From contig JAWDKM010000002.1 in assembly GCA_032464575.1 (NCBI GenBank), forward strand, positions 310,001 to 374,000: 64,000 nucleotides of DNA. The letters run 5' to 3'. The notes under the pieces are model-generated. The model was given only the letters and a program-made list of their open reading frames with translations, made no database searches and was not told the DNA's origin. Both the position numbers and the translations under genes were made by a program. Shown piece by piece: positions 62,622-64,000 of the stretch (its first letter is position 1; the number at the start of each line of letters is the position of its first letter). The stretch is from Pontivivens sp032464575 (GTDB lineage Bacteria; Pseudomonadota; Alphaproteobacteria; Rhodobacterales; Rhodobacteraceae).

Positions 62622-64000
62622 TCAGTCCCTCAGGTCGAACCGATCCAGCTCCATCACCTTGGTCCACGCGGCGACGAAGTCGCGCAGGAAGTCCTCGGTG
62701 CTGTCGGCACAGGCATAGACCTCCGACAGCGCCCGGAGCTGGGAGTTCGAGCCGAACACCAGATCGACCCGCGTGCCGGTCCACTTCACATCACCGGTCC
62801 TGCGGTCGCGCCCCTCGAACGTCTGCTCGCCTTCGTCCGTCGCATCCCACTTGATGCCGAGGTCGAGCAGGTTGACGAAGTAGTCGTTCGTCAGCTGCCC
62901 CGGCCGATCGGTGAACACGCCGTGGGACGTGCCGTCCCAGTTCGCGCCAAGTGCCCGCAGGCCGCCCATCAGCACCGTCATCTCGGGTGCGGTGAGGCCC
63001 AGGAGCTGCGCCCGGTCGACTAGCAGTTCTTCGCCCGAGACGACGTCGCTCGGCTTGGAGTAGTTGCGGAAGCCATCGGCGAAGGGCTCGAGAACGGAGA
63101 AGCTCTCGACATCCGTCTGCTCCTGCGTCGCGTCGGTCCGGCCGGGGGTGAAGGGCACCTCGATCCCGTGACCGGCCGCCTTTGCCGCAGCCTCGATCGC
63201 CGCGACGCCGCCGAGCACGATGAGATCGGCAATCGAAACCTGCTCGCCGCCCGTCGCCGAGCCGTTGAAGTCGGACTGCACGCCTTCCAATGCGGTCAGC
63301 ACGCGCTGAAGCATGGCAGGTTCGTTGACCTCCCAGTCTTTCATCGGGGCAAGCCGGATGCGGCCGCCATTGGCCCCGCCCCGCTTGTCCGATCCGCGAA
63401 AGGTGGAGGCGGAGGCCCATGCCGTCTTGACCAACTCGCTCGTCGAGAGGCCGGTGGCGAGGATCTTCTCCTTCAGCGCGGCGACGTCGCCGGCATCGAT
63501 CTGGGCATAGTCCGCCTCGGGGATCGGGTCCTGCCACAGCAACACCTCGTCCGGTACCTCGGCCCCCTTGTAGAGCGCGAGCGGCCCCATGTCGCGGTGG
63601 GTGAGCTTGAACCACGCGCGGGCGAAGGCGTCGGCGAACTGATCGGGGTTCTCGTGGAACCGCTTGGAGATCGGGCCGTAGATCGGGTCCATCTTCATCG
63701 CCATGTCGGCGGTGGTCATCATGATCGGCACCTTGCCCGACCCGTCGACCTGCGGCGCGTGATCCTCGTCCTTGAGGTCCTTCGCCTGCCACTGCCATGC
63801 ACCCGCCGGGCTCTTGGTCAGCTCCCAGTCGTAGCCGAAGAGGACGTCGAAATAGGTCATGTCCCACTTCGTCGGCGTCGGGGTCCACGGCCCCTCGATC
63901 CCGCTGGTGATGGTGTGGACACCCTTGCCGCTTTCGTAGCTGTTGTACCAGCCCTGGCCGAGCATGTGCATGCCGGCACCCTCCGGCTCGCGGTCGAGGT
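62622..64000 (-). CDS. katG: Catalase-peroxidase, C-terminal part (runs off the window)
   Basis: The visible 459 residues are the end of a KatG catalase-peroxidase, which destroys hydrogen peroxide with haem. The segment begins LDREPEGAGMHMLGQGW at the right edge, where full-length KatGs have about 280 residues before it, so the haem His and the distal active site are outside. The visible part holds GIEGPWTPTPTKWD, FDVLFGYDWELTKSPAGAWQ and KDWEVNEPAMLQRVL, then the second, haem-less peroxidase-like domain. In-frame ATGs at the edge are internal, not the true start. Confidence 0.96.
   Translation of the reverse strand, partial: LDREPEGAGMHMLGQGWYNSYESGKGVHTITSGIEGPWTPTPTKWDMTYFDVLFGYDWELTKSPAGAWQWQAKDLKDEDHAPQVDGSGKVPIMMTTADMAMKMDPIYGPISKRFHENPDQFADAFARAWFKLTHRDMGPLALYKGAEVPDEVLLWQDPIPEADYAQIDAGDVAALKEKILATGLSTSELVKTAWASASTFRGSDKRGGANGGRIRLAPMKDWEVNEPAMLQRVLTALEGVQSDFNGSATGGEQVSIADLIVLGGVAAIEAAAKAAGHGIEVPFTPGRTDATQEQTDVESFSVLEPFADGFRNYSKPSDVVSGEELLVDRAQLLGLTAPEMTVLMGGLRALGANWDGTSHGVFTDRPGQLTNDYFVNLLDLGIKWDATDEGEQTFEGRDRRTGDVKWTGTRVDLVFGSNSQLRALSEVYACADSTEDFLRDFVAAWTKVMELDRFDLRD

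Overview
The window is a 64 kb piece of a high-GC alphaproteobacterial chromosome, most likely a Rhodobacterales (roseobacter/Paracoccaceae-type) organism. The evidence is the very GC-rich coding sequence with many GTG and a few TTG starts, dense 1-4 nt overlaps between genes, the hisB-hisH-(DUF2147)-hisA-hisF-hisE arrangement, the pobA/AraC-type pobR pair, the fabI-DUF3141-pta-ackA block, and short dispersed intergenic repeats built around CCTCCGGCGGGGATATTT. I see no insertion sequence, prophage, plasmid origin, rRNA or CRISPR array. It reads as ordinary chromosome with several interesting regulatory structures and a few unexplained genes.

Layout. 1-5.2 kb: a P-loop NTPase, a pseudo-ABC half-transporter that has lost its ATPase motifs, and a two-component system. 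5.2-10.8 kb: a tightly coupled acetyl-phosphate module: FabI-like reductase, DUF3141 alpha/beta hydrolase with a PhaC-like Cys-Asp-His triad, a MaoC-Pta fusion and acetate kinase. 10.9-16.7 kb: an orphan ParA, a Tat-type L,D-transpeptidase, an overlapping deacetylase-acetyltransferase-hydrolase cassette, a two-subunit 3-oxoacid CoA-transferase and a DUF427 protein. 16.7-27.1 kb: a 760-residue beta-helix protein, DUF4864, RecQ, a saccharopine-dehydrogenase-like protein, an MscS-HAD-aminotransferase operon and an RNA uracil methyltransferase.

27.1-31.9 kb: the glycine cleavage operon gcvTHP behind a tandem glycine riboswitch, with large hairpins before gcvT and gcvP. 31.9-39.3 kb: Dps, a periplasmic copper pair (PCuAC and a small Cys-containing protein), an AI-2E-type permease, two small membrane-associated proteins, pobA/pobR, one tRNA with anticodon CAU, and small proteins with an FAD oxidoreductase.

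39.4-50.6 kb: a long minus-strand leucine/isovalerate degradation (liu) cluster: isovaleryl-CoA dehydrogenase, both methylcrotonyl-CoA carboxylase subunits, methylglutaconyl-CoA hydratase and HMG-CoA lyase. It is interrupted by seven unrelated genes, three of them LprI-like or small Cys-containing periplasmic proteins, most joined by short overlaps. The ivd ribosome-binding site lies inside a 12-bp perfect inverted repeat.

50.6-64 kb: an ArsR/SRPBCC pair, a lipid-anchored-looking hydrolase, the his genes, a MipA/OmpV outer-membrane protein, an ABC ATPase without an adjacent permease, a Tat-signal SDR with a divergent LysR regulator, a VOC/WYL pair, and the C-terminal part of katG running off the right edge. 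Metabolically the window combines amino-acid catabolism (glycine, leucine), histidine synthesis, aromatic acid (4-hydroxybenzoate) entry, CoA and acetyl-phosphate handling, and oxidative-stress defence (Dps, KatG).
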